From: Hymenobacter sp. YIM 151500-1
Lineage (GTDB): Bacteria > Bacteroidota > Bacteroidia > Cytophagales > Hymenobacteraceae
Reading direction: 5' to 3'
Assembly (NCBI RefSeq): GCF_025979885.1
Contig: NZ_CP110139.1
Span: forward strand, 4,670,001-4,734,000
DNA length: 64,000 nucleotides
Shown: positions 26,237 through 33,815 of the stretch, piece by piece
Layout: each line of letters starts with the position of its first letter
How positions within the stretch are numbered: the stretch's first letter is position 1
Program-made: the position numbers and the translations under genes
The notes under the pieces: generated by a model
What the model saw: only the letters and a program-made list of their open reading frames with translations
Databases searched by the model: none
What the model was told of the DNA's origin: nothing

Positions 26237-26554
26237 TAGATCTTGGCGGGCAAGCTGGGCTCCGGTTCGGTGTGGCGGCTGAGCTGGAACAGGACTTTCC
26301 GAGGATGACAAGTGAGCTGGTGGGTGGAGCTGTTTTGGCGCAAAGCAAGAGTGCAACTACTGCTGCGGGCAGTGGTTTACGGTAGGAAGCTTAAAATACA
26401 GCTTCTGGATAATTTTATCGAAGCTGAAACGTTTTTGGCAAGGTGGTTGCAAAAGTTCATTCAACAACATGACGGTAGCGGCGAATTTTTGCACTAAACA
26501 GATGCGTGCTGCCTGACTACAACAGATTCACACCAACACACAAACTTCCTTACC

Positions 26555-27262
26555 ATGAAAAATCTCCGTTCGTTTTTTGCCTTGTTGCTGGCCGTGCTGC
26601 TGCTCGGCACCAGCGTAGTGCAGGCCCAGGATACGCCCAGAACCAAAAAGCCCATGAGCAAAACCCTGAAGGGCGGCTTGCTGGGTGCGGGTGGTGGCGC
26701 CGTAGTAGGCGGGGTACTGGGCCGCGTAATTGGCGGCAAAAACAGCACGGCCGGCGGGGCTATTATCGGTGCCGCAGTGGGTGGCAGTGCCGGTGCCCTT
26801 ATCGGCCGCCGCATGGACAAGCAAGCCGCTGAACTACAGCGCGAAATGGCCGGTGCCAAAGTGGAGCGCGTAGGTGAAGGCATCAAAATCACCTTCGACT
26901 CAGGCATCCTGTTCGCCAAGAACTCGTCGTCTCTTACTCCCGCCGCCCAGGAAAACATCCGGGAGCTGGCCCAAACCCTGATCAAGTACGGTGACACCAA
27001 CGTGCTGGTGGAGGGCCACACCGACAACACCGGCACCGATGCCATCAACAACCCGCTTTCGCAGCGCCGGGCTCAGGCCGTAGCCAACTATGCCCAGGCG
27101 CAAGGGGTAGACGCTTCGCGCTTCCAGGTATCCGGCTACGGCTCGCGCCAGCCCATTGCCGACAACTCGACCGAAGCTGGCCGCCGGGCCAACCGCCGCG
27201 TGGAAGTGGCCATCTACGCCAATGAAAAGCTGAAGAAAGCAGCTGAGCGCGGCACCATCTAA
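26555..27262 (+). CDS. OmpA-family protein with glycine zipper, tandem copy 2
   Basis: 235 residues, a paralogue of the preceding gene with the same glycine zipper (GGGAVVGGVLGRVIGGKNST) and OmpA domain (KITFDSGILFAKNSSSL, VLVEGHTDNTGTDAINNPL). It differs in its N-terminus: a plain signal peptide cut near VQAQ with no lipobox cysteine, so it should be soluble in the periplasm or inserted through the zipper rather than lipid-anchored. This suggests the duplicates have diverged in location. Confidence 0.88.
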   Translation: MKNLRSFFALLLAVLLLGTSVVQAQDTPRTKKPMSKTLKGGLLGAGGGAVVGGVLGRVIGGKNSTAGGAIIGAAVGGSAGALIGRRMDKQAAELQREMAGAKVERVGEGIKITFDSGILFAKNSSSLTPAAQENIRELAQTLIKYGDTNVLVEGHTDNTGTDAINNPLSQRRAQAVANYAQAQGVDASRFQVSGYGSRQPIADNSTEAGRRANRRVEVAIYANEKLKKAAERGTI

Positions 27263-27282
27263 TTGCCAACGCACAACTGCTG

Positions 27283-27319
27283 AAACGGCGGCTCCTGATG
27301 CAGGAGCCGCCGTTTTTTG
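27283..27319 (+). terminator. Terminator of OmpA tandem copy 2
   Basis: A 15-bp perfect stem AAACGGCGGCTCCTG/CAGGAGCCGCCGTTT with a 3-nt loop, followed by T's. Confidence 0.9.
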
Positions 27320-27388
27320 TGTAATGGGGTACGGGCGTGGTGCAGGGGCCAGGCGACGAGCCAGGAACGGATGCGTATCTTCGTGGTG

Positions 27389-28762
27389 ATGAAAAAGCTG
27401 GTTGTTAGTGTGGTGCTGGGCCTGCTGCCGCTGGTAGCCCCGGCCCAGTTGCCCAAAGTGGCTGCGGCGACAGTAGCCCCGGCCGGACTGCTGCAAGCAG
27501 GGCCCATGGTGGGCTACTCCGAGATGCGCGAGGTGATGTTGTGGGTGCAAACCACCGGCCCGGCTACCGCACAAATAGAGTATTGGGAAGCCGGCCAGCC
27601 CGCCACAAAATGGCGCACCGCGGCAGTGCGCACCACGCCCGCGCGGGCGTATACGGCTCACCTGCTGGCCAACCAGGTGCAGCCCGGCCGCCGCTACACG
27701 TATGCCCTGTACCTGAACGGTAAGCCGTTTCCGGTGGCGTATCCGCTGGCCTTTCAGAGCCAGGCCCTGTGGCAGTGGCGCACCGACCCCGCCGATTTTC
27801 GGCTGGCCCTCGGCAGCTGCGTGTACGTGAACGAGCCCGTGTACGACCGGCCCGGCCGGGCTTACGGCGGCGAGTACAGCATTTTCACGGCTATTGGTCA
27901 GCAGAAGCCCGACTTTATGCTGTGGCTGGGCGACAACACCTACCTGCGCGAGGCTGACTGGAACACCCGCACCGGCATCAGCCACCGCTACACCCACTCG
28001 CGGGCCGTGCCCGAGCTACAGCCCCTGCTGGGCAGCGTGCACCATTACGCCATCTGGGACGACCACGACTACGGCCCCAACGACTCGGACCGCAGCTTCG
28101 CCTACAAGGACCTGACCCTGGAAGCCTTTCGGCTGTTTTGGGCGAACCCCAACTACGGCCTGGGCGCCGCCGACCGCCGGGGCGGCATTACGGGCACGTT
28201 TCAGTGGAATGACGTGCAGTTTTTCCTGCTCGACGACCGGTGGTTCCGGGCGCCCAACAAGTACAAAACGGCCGAAGCAGACTACCTCGGCCAATCGCAG
28301 CTGCAGTGGCTGCTCGACGCCCTCACTTCCAGCCAGGCCACATTCAAAATAGTGGCCGTGGGCGGGCAGGTGCTCAATCCGGCCAGAGTGTTTGAGAACT
28401 ACAGCAACTACGAGCAGGAGCGCGCCCAGCTGCTGCAAGCTCTGTCGGACCGCAACGTTCCTGGGGTGCTGTTCCTGAGCGGCGACCGGCACCACACCGA
28501 GCTGACCAAGCTGGAACGCCCTGGCCGCTACCCACTCTACGACTTCACGGCCTCGCCCCTGACCAGCAGCGCAGCCACCGGCGCCACCACCGAAGCCAAC
28601 ACCGGCCGTGTACCCGGCACCCTGGTGCTGGAACGCAACTTCAGCACCATCGACGTGCAGGGGCCGCTAAAGGAGCGCCGCCTGGTGCTCCGCACGTTCA
28701 GCGCCGCCGGCAAGCAGCTCTGGGAACGGACCATTACGGCGGCAGAATTGCGAAGCGAGTAA
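27389..28762 (+). CDS. PhoD-like alkaline phosphatase / metallophosphoesterase
   Basis: 457 residues from the ATG at 27389, chosen because MKKLVVSVVLGLLPLVAPAQ is a proper signal peptide; another ATG lies six codons earlier. An N-terminal Fn3-like domain (about 30-130, MLWVQTTGPATAQIEYWEAG) precedes the catalytic domain with FRLALGSCVY, DFMLWLGDNTY, AIWDDHDYGPND, LLDDRWFR and LFLSGDRHHTEL. These supply the metal-binding Asp, Asn and His residues of the PhoD superfamily. It probably releases phosphate from phosphodiesters or monoesters outside the inner membrane. It is monocistronic, followed by a repeat-rich stretch. Confidence 0.88.
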   Translation: MKKLVVSVVLGLLPLVAPAQLPKVAAATVAPAGLLQAGPMVGYSEMREVMLWVQTTGPATAQIEYWEAGQPATKWRTAAVRTTPARAYTAHLLANQVQPGRRYTYALYLNGKPFPVAYPLAFQSQALWQWRTDPADFRLALGSCVYVNEPVYDRPGRAYGGEYSIFTAIGQQKPDFMLWLGDNTYLREADWNTRTGISHRYTHSRAVPELQPLLGSVHHYAIWDDHDYGPNDSDRSFAYKDLTLEAFRLFWANPNYGLGAADRRGGITGTFQWNDVQFFLLDDRWFRAPNKYKTAEADYLGQSQLQWLLDALTSSQATFKIVAVGGQVLNPARVFENYSNYEQERAQLLQALSDRNVPGVLFLSGDRHHTELTKLERPGRYPLYDFTASPLTSSAATGATTEANTGRVPGTLVLERNFSTIDVQGPLKERRLVLRTFSAAGKQLWERTITAAELRSE

Positions 28763-28790
28763 ATGAGGTGGTGAGGATGAGGTAAGAGGC

Positions 28791-29015
28791 AGCCCCGTAG
28801 GGGCGGTATGTCGGTATAAGTCGGTAGAAAAGCGCCACCTCTTGTGTGAGCCAAGCCCCAGCGGGGCGGCATGTTGGTAGAAAACAAGTCAACAGGAAAT
28901 ATAAGCCCCAGCAGGGCGACGCCCACCGTCCGCAGACGTTGAGTGTCATCCTGCTAGGGCTTTCAACGTTTTTCTGCTTCACTCTTTACTACCGACATGC
29001 CGCCCCGCTGGGGCT
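28791..29015. repeat. Cluster of repeat family C
   Basis: Four related words in 225 bp: AGCCCCGTAGGGGCGGTATG (28791), AGCCCCAGCGGGGCGGCATG (28854), AGCCCCAGCAGGGCGACGCC (28903), and on the other strand CTACCGACATGCCGCCCCGC running to 29015. The second and fourth pair over about 27 bp with one mismatch and share the tail GGTAG. No gene is seen between 28763 and 29087. Confidence 0.7.
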
Positions 29016-29087
29016 GACCACCGTCACCTCATTCCCTCATTCCCCTCGTTTTGCAACCTCAAGCTCGGCCACCGGGTACAAGCAGCT

Positions 29088-29858
29088 ATGCTTGCTCCCG
29101 CCGTTACCTACACCTCGCCGCCGGCTGATAAGGCCCTGGCCGACCACCAGATTCTGCACGAATTTTATGGCCCTGTGCCCACGGCGCCCCGGCGCACGCC
29201 CATGCGGGAGCTGATTAGCACCATCCTTTCGCACCGCACCACCCACGCCGACGAGGAGCTGGCCTACGACCGGATGCTGGAAGCCTTCGGGGATTGGGCC
29301 GGGGTGCTGGCGGCGCCTACTGCGGAGCTGGCCCACGCCATCCGCACTACGCGCTGGCCCGATACCCAGGCCCCGCGCATTCAGGAAGTGCTGCGCCGAA
29401 TTCAGGCCCAGACCGGGGGCGAGTTCATGCTGGATTTCTTGGCCGACTGGCCGCTGGAGCAAGCTATGCAGTGGCTGACCGACATGCCCGGCATCGGCTT
29501 GAAAACCGCCTCGCTGGTGCTGCTGTTCAACTTCCGCAAGCCTGTGCTGCCCGTGGATGCGCACGTGCACCGCGTGGCTCAGCGGGTAGGTTTTCTAGGG
29601 CCTAAAGTATCGGTGGAGAAGGCCCACGCGGTGCTGTTGGCTTTGCTGCCCACGGATGCCGAGCAGCTCTACAACTTTCATAAGCACAACTACTGGCACG
29701 GCCAGCAGATTTGCTTTTTCCTGAAACCCAATTGCGCCCGTTGTCCGCTCAAAGGCTTCTGCAACTACTACCAGGAGCACTACGGTCCGGCTACCGCCGA
29801 GGCCTTAGCCGCCACGCCCACCCAGTGGAATGCGGCCTGGGGCAAGCTGCCGCACTAA
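29088..29858 (+). CDS. Endonuclease III-family DNA glycosylase
   Basis: 256 residues. The helix-hairpin-helix MPGIGLKTASLVLLF carries the candidate catalytic Lys, PVDAHVHRVAQRV carries the catalytic Asp, and the C-terminus has the 4Fe-4S loop C-x6-C-x2-C-x5-C (ICFFLKPNCARCPLKGFC). All active-site elements of Nth/MutY-type glycosylases are present, so it likely removes oxidised pyrimidines from DNA and nicks the abasic site. It is longer than E. coli Nth (211) by about 25 residues at each end, and so may be a subfamily separate from housekeeping Nth; I give no symbol. Start ATG 29088. Confidence 0.85.
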   Translation: MLAPAVTYTSPPADKALADHQILHEFYGPVPTAPRRTPMRELISTILSHRTTHADEELAYDRMLEAFGDWAGVLAAPTAELAHAIRTTRWPDTQAPRIQEVLRRIQAQTGGEFMLDFLADWPLEQAMQWLTDMPGIGLKTASLVLLFNFRKPVLPVDAHVHRVAQRVGFLGPKVSVEKAHAVLLALLPTDAEQLYNFHKHNYWHGQQICFFLKPNCARCPLKGFCNYYQEHYGPATAEALAATPTQWNAAWGKLPH

Positions 29859-29863
29859 GGTAG

Positions 29864-29891
29864 CTACAAGCTGTAAGCGGCAAGCCACAAG
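29864..29891. repeat. Heptameric tract 3
   Basis: Four 7-bp units: CTACAAG, CTGTAAG, CGGCAAG, CCACAAG. Confidence 0.65.
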
Positions 29892-29941
29892 CTATTTGGT
29901 GGAAATCAACTGGCGCCTGGGGCAACTCCGGCCGTCGAAAG

Positions 29942-29983
29942 CTACAAGCTTGTAGCTTGCAGCTTAAAGCTTGCAGCCCAAAG
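29942..29983. repeat. Heptameric tract 4
   Basis: Six 7-bp units: CTACAAG, CTTGTAG, CTTGCAG, CTTAAAG, CTTGCAG, CCCAAAG. The tract ends 3 bp before the ATG of the radical SAM gene, so it forms that gene's untranslated leader. Confidence 0.75.
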
Positions 29984-29986
29984 ATT

Positions 29987-30970
29987 ATGCGCTTGGTTCG
30001 TCATCCGGTTTTGTGCAACTACTACGTCACCTACCGGTGCAATGCGCGCTGCTCGTTCTGCGACATTTGGGAAAAACCTTCGCCCTATATCCGGCTGGAA
30101 GATGTGGAGCAGAACCTGCGGGACCTGAAGCGCCTGGGCGTGTCGGTGGTGGACTTTACGGGTGGGGAGCCGCTGCTGCACCGCCAGATTCACGAGTTTG
30201 TGGGCCTGGCCCACGACATGGGCTTTATCACTACGCTCACCACCAATTGCCTGCTTTACCCCAAGTACGCCGAGCGCCTGCGGGGCAAAGTAGATATGCT
30301 GCACTTCTCCCTGGACGCCTCCGAAAAAGAAGTGCACGACCGGGGCCGGGGCGTAGCCTGCTACGATTTTGTGCTGGAAAGCATTCGGGTGGCGCGCGAG
30401 CTGGGCGAGCGGCCCGATATCTTGTTCACCGTCTTCCGCCAGAACCTACAGGACCTGGAAAAGGTGTACCAGGAAATCACCCAGCCCAACAAGCTGCTGC
30501 TTATCCTGAACCCGGCGTTCGAGTACAACAGCGTGGAAACCGGGGAACAGCTGACCAGCGAGGAGCTTGACTACCTCTCGGCTTTTGGCAAGCGTCGGGG
30601 CGTATACCTGAACGAGGCTTTCGTGCAGCTGCGCCGCGACGGCGGCAACCACGTGGCCGCGCCCGTGTGCCGGGCGGCCAGCACCACCCTGGTCGTTTCG
30701 CCCAGCAACGAGCTGGTGCTGCCCTGCTACCACCTCGGCGAGCAGAAATTTCCCATCAATGGGCAGCTTTTCGAGCTCTACCATTCGCCCGCAGTGCAGC
30801 GCCTGGCCGCCCTGGAAGGCCGCCTGCCCCAGTGCGAGGGGTGCACCATCAACTGCTACATGCAGCCCAGCTTTGCCGTCGAAACCAGCAAATATTTCTG
30901 GCAAGCCCTGCCCAGCACGCTCAAGTACAACTGGGAAAAGGGCACGTGGAAGCGGATGGTGAAGTGGTGA
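29987..30970 (+). CDS. Radical SAM enzyme with SPASM-like C-terminus
   Basis: 327 residues from the ATG at 29987; an upstream in-frame start would have to translate a repetitive tract. The 4Fe-4S motif C18-x3-C22-x2-C25 (YRCNARCSFCDIW) and the SAM-binding GGEPLL are intact. The C-terminal third has further cysteines (PVCRAAS, LPCYHLG, CEGCTINCYM), suggesting a SPASM/twitch-like auxiliary cluster. Related proteins modify peptides, cofactors or hopanoids (HpnH type); no partner gene nearby names a substrate. A gamma carbonic anhydrase gene follows after 44 bp on the same strand and may be co-transcribed. Confidence 0.85.
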   Translation: MRLVRHPVLCNYYVTYRCNARCSFCDIWEKPSPYIRLEDVEQNLRDLKRLGVSVVDFTGGEPLLHRQIHEFVGLAHDMGFITTLTTNCLLYPKYAERLRGKVDMLHFSLDASEKEVHDRGRGVACYDFVLESIRVARELGERPDILFTVFRQNLQDLEKVYQEITQPNKLLLILNPAFEYNSVETGEQLTSEELDYLSAFGKRRGVYLNEAFVQLRRDGGNHVAAPVCRAASTTLVVSPSNELVLPCYHLGEQKFPINGQLFELYHSPAVQRLAALEGRLPQCEGCTINCYMQPSFAVETSKYFWQALPSTLKYNWEKGTWKRMVKW

Positions 30971-31014
30971 CTGGTCAGGCAAATGTTTATCCTTGCAACC
31001 CACTAACTCACCTC

Positions 31015-31542
31015 ATGCCTGCTCTTATCCTGCCCGTTAACGGCGTCTTGCCCGAATTTGGCCCCGATTGTTTCCTGGCTGATAATGCCACCATTGCAGG
31101 CGACGTGGTGTGCGGAGCTGAGTGCACGTTCTGGTTTAATGCCGTGGTGCGCGGCGACGTGAACCGTATCCGCATCGGCGACAAAACCAACGTGCAGGAC
31201 GGGGCCGTGCTTCACTGCACCTACCAGCGGGCGGCCACCACCATCGGCTCCCGCGTGAGCATCGGCCACAAGGCCATTGTGCACGGCTGCACCGTCGAGG
31301 ACGACGTGCTCATCGGTATGGGGGCTATTGTGATGGACCACGCCGTGGTGGGAGCGGGCTGCATCATTGCGGCTGGGGCTGTGGTGCTGGAAAATACTCA
31401 GTGCGAGCCGGGCTACCTCTACGCCGGCGTGCCGGCCCGCCGCATCAAGCTAGTTAGTGAGGAGCAGCGCCGGAACATGCTGCGCACGGCCGATAATTAT
31501 GTGCTGTATGCCAGCTGGTTCAAAGAAAAAACAACGGAATAA
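31015..31542 (+). CDS. Gamma-class carbonic anhydrase family protein
   Basis: 175 residues forming a left-handed beta-helix of hexapeptide repeats, with three zinc-ligand-like histidines H67 (VLHC), H85 (IGHK) and H90 (VHG) and the family RGD (VVRGDVNRIRIG) and QDG (NVQDGAVLH). It likely hydrates CO2 reversibly or acts as a YrdA/PaaY-type relative, in the cytoplasm as a trimer. The start ATG at 31015 was chosen because the family opening follows directly; the DNA before it is untranslated spacer after the radical SAM gene. Confidence 0.9.
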   Translation: MPALILPVNGVLPEFGPDCFLADNATIAGDVVCGAECTFWFNAVVRGDVNRIRIGDKTNVQDGAVLHCTYQRAATTIGSRVSIGHKAIVHGCTVEDDVLIGMGAIVMDHAVVGAGCIIAAGAVVLENTQCEPGYLYAGVPARRIKLVSEEQRRNMLRTADNYVLYASWFKEKTTE

Positions 31543-31565
31543 GTCAATAACCTGTCAGGTAGCTA

Positions 31566-31596
31566 TTGTCGGTGGCAGCTATTCGATGTAGCTTTG
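31566..31596 (+). promoter_or_regulatory. Full Bacteroidota-type promoter
   Basis: TTG at 31566-31568, a 20-bp spacer, then TAGCTTTG at 31589-31596. This is the best complete -33/-7 match in the window, 29 bp before the small lipoprotein gene. Confidence 0.6.
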
Positions 31597-31624
31597 CCGC
31601 TCACCATTTTCTACCTCTTTTTCT

Positions 31625-32149
31625 ATGACCAAATTTTACTCTTACCTCGTTGCCGGGTGCATGGCCGTTGCTTCATTGGCGTCGTGCAGCCGTTCTCATT
31701 ATGCGTTTAAACCCGCTGCCTCGGCTTACCACGGCACTGTAGCGGCCGCCCGGCCCGAAGCGCCAGCCCCCCAGGCTGCTCCGGCAGCCCCCGAGCAGGC
31801 CACCGCTGCGGTAGTAGCTCAGCCCGCTAAACGGGCAGAGAAGGTAGCCGCCAAAGCTCCTGCTAAAGTTCAAGTAGCCGCGGCGTCTTCGGCTCCGGCC
31901 AAGAAGGCCACCGCCCTGCAAAAGAAAGTAGCTGCCAAAGTAGTTAAGCAGTTCCGCAAGCACCAGGAAACGGCTTCCGCAACCGAGGCGCAGTCAAAGG
32001 CTGGCCGCGCCGCTATTGTGGCTGGCGTGGGCATCTTGCTATGGCTGCTGGGTTACGCGGCCGGTATCGGGCTGATTGCCCTGATTGGCTTCCTGGCTTT
32101 CATCGTAGGCATCATCCTGCTGATTGTAGCACTAATCAACGGCAACTAA
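31625..32149 (+). CDS. Ala-rich lipoprotein with C-terminal membrane hairpin
   Basis: 174 residues with no named family recognised. Lipobox ASLASC with Cys at residue 21. Residues about 30-125 are low-complexity Ala/Pro/Lys (AAPAAPEQATAAVVAQ, AKAPAKVQ). The last 45 residues form two hydrophobic segments (GVGILLWLLGYAAGIGLIAL and FLAFIVGIILLIVALI) split by a Gly. The arrangement suggests a lipid-anchored protein that also inserts its C-terminus in a membrane, a layout seen in several small Bacteroidota proteins of unknown role. It is driven by a well-formed promoter and closed by a 25-bp hairpin. Confidence 0.75.
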   Translation: MTKFYSYLVAGCMAVASLASCSRSHYAFKPAASAYHGTVAAARPEAPAPQAAPAAPEQATAAVVAQPAKRAEKVAAKAPAKVQVAAASSAPAKKATALQKKVAAKVVKQFRKHQETASATEAQSKAGRAAIVAGVGILLWLLGYAAGIGLIALIGFLAFIVGIILLIVALINGN

Positions 32150-32167
32150 CCCGTTTTTATCATCCCA

Positions 32168-32220
32168 ACCTCCCAACAAGAAAGGCTCCGCAACTTGCGG
32201 AGCCTTTCTTGTTGGGAGGT
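32168..32220. terminator. 25-bp perfect hairpin between convergent genes
   Basis: ACCTCCCAACAAGAAAGGCT continuing to CCGCA pairs over 25 bp without mismatch, loop ACT. It ends the rightward lipoprotein gene and, on the other strand, the CNNM/CBS gene. Confidence 0.9.
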
Positions 32221-32234
32221 AAGTGGACCGACAG

Positions 32235-33566
32235 TTACAGTGCCAGCGTCTCATCGGCTTCTACTTCGCGCTCGGCGGTGTCGGTTACGCGGAGCTGCAC
32301 CAGCTCCACGGCGCGGCGGGAGCGTTTCAGCACCCGGAACTCGTAGTTGTCGAGCACGGCCACGTCGCCTACTTCCGGAATGTTGCCGTAGATGACGTTG
32401 AGCAAACCGCCCACGGTTTCGTAGTCGTCGCCCTCGGGCAGAGGGTAAGGGAGGTACTCGTTGGCATCGGGGATGGGCGTGGCGGTGTTGACGCGGTATT
32501 CGTTGTCCGACACCTTTTCCACCACCGGCACCTCATTGTCGTACTCGTCCTGGATTTCGCCGACCAGCTCCTCCATGATGTCCTCGATGGTGACAATGCC
32601 CGACACTCCGCCAAACTCGTCGGACACGATGGCCATGTGCATGTGCTTGCGCTGAAACTGACGGAGCAAGCGGTTAATCTTTTTGGTTTCGGGCACGAAG
32701 TAGGCCGGCCGCATAATCTTGCTGAGCACGATAGGCTCCTGGCGGCGAATGATTTGCAGCAAATCCTTCACGTAGAGCACGCCCACGATGTTGTCGATAT
32801 TGCCCTCGTACACCGGAATGCGCGAGTAGCCTTCGTTGTACACCGTTTCCAGCAGGGCATCCTGCGGGGTGCTCACGTCGATGGCAACAATCTTGGTGCG
32901 GGGCACCATGATTTGCTTTACCATCCGGTCATTAAACTGAAACACGTTCTCAATCAGCTCGTGCTCCGAGTCTTGCAGCTCCCCGCCCTGCTTGCTCTGG
33001 TCGAGCAGCAGGCGCAGCTCCTCGGTGGTGTGCACCTCGTGCTCCGAGGCCGGCTGAACGCCCATCAGGCGCAGCACGGCATTGGAAATCTTGTTCATCA
33101 CCCAGATAACGGGGAAGGTGAGAAAGTAAAACGCCTGTAGCGGCACGGCCACCACCATGCTGGTCATCTCAGCCCGCTGAATAGCCAGAGACTTGGGCAC
33201 CAGCTCCCCAAACACGATGTGCATGAACGTAATCAGGCCAAACGAAATGGGTACGGCAAGGCTGTGGGCGGCAGCATTGGTCATTTCATAGCCCAGGCCA
33301 TGCACGATGGCCAGTACAATGTCAACCACCACTCCTTCCCCAATCCAGCCCAGCAGTAGCGAGGCAATGGTGATGCCCAGCTGCGTGGCCGAGAGGTAAG
33401 CATCCAGTTTGTGTAGCAGGCGCAGCGTGAGCTTGGCAAACCAGTTGCCCTCCTGTGCGCGCAACTCCATCTGCGAAAGGCGGACTTTAACAATAGCAAA
33501 CTCAGCCGCCACGAAAAACCCATTTGCCAAAACCAGCAAGAGGGTAAGCAATATTTTTAAGCCCAT
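32235..33566 (-). CDS. CNNM/CBS (hemolysin C/CorC-type) membrane transporter
   Basis: 443 residues. Residues 1 to about 180 are the CNNM domain with three to four membrane helices and NGFFVAAEFAIVKVR and FGELVPKSLA motifs. Two CBS motifs follow (about 205-330, MVPRTKIVAIDVS and FGGVSGIVTIEDIMEELVG), then a CorC_HlyC domain (EYRVNTATPIPDANEYL, ETVGGLLNVIYGNIPEVGD). Relatives export magnesium or cobalt and sense nucleotides with the CBS pair; the older hemolysin label is not supported by function. A -7 box TACTTTTG lies upstream at 33611-33618. Confidence 0.9.
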   Translation of the reverse strand: MGLKILLTLLLVLANGFFVAAEFAIVKVRLSQMELRAQEGNWFAKLTLRLLHKLDAYLSATQLGITIASLLLGWIGEGVVVDIVLAIVHGLGYEMTNAAAHSLAVPISFGLITFMHIVFGELVPKSLAIQRAEMTSMVVAVPLQAFYFLTFPVIWVMNKISNAVLRLMGVQPASEHEVHTTEELRLLLDQSKQGGELQDSEHELIENVFQFNDRMVKQIMVPRTKIVAIDVSTPQDALLETVYNEGYSRIPVYEGNIDNIVGVLYVKDLLQIIRRQEPIVLSKIMRPAYFVPETKKINRLLRQFQRKHMHMAIVSDEFGGVSGIVTIEDIMEELVGEIQDEYDNEVPVVEKVSDNEYRVNTATPIPDANEYLPYPLPEGDDYETVGGLLNVIYGNIPEVGDVAVLDNYEFRVLKRSRRAVELVQLRVTDTAEREVEADETLAL

Positions 33567-33610
33567 AGGTGCGGAAGCAAGACTCGACCGGTCTGCATTC
33601 CTTTATGATA

Positions 33611-33618
33611 CAAAAGTA
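33611..33618 (-). promoter_or_regulatory. -7 promoter box of the CNNM/CBS gene
   Basis: TACTTTTG on the complement, 44 bp before the ATG; no -33 TTG at normal spacing. Confidence 0.4.
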
Positions 33619-33815
33619 CGAGAATGAGGGCAAGCAGTTCGGTTGAGCTGCTGCGTAGCGGCTGCCGTAGCCAATTCGGTGAAACCCCAAGTAGTATCTT
33701 CTGGTTCAGGAGGCAGCCCGCCCGGCTACTTTCTGGGCTTCTGCCGTTCTTTGCCTCTGCCGTAGGGCCGGCCGGTTTGCGGTGGCTGGTGGCCGGGCTG
33801 TTTCTTTTTGTTGAC

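Noticed and set aside
28791..29015. Possible CRISPR array
   Set aside because: Repeat words are only about 20 bp, in mixed orientation, with unequal spacers and no cas genes nearby; it is a cluster of dispersed intergenic repeats.
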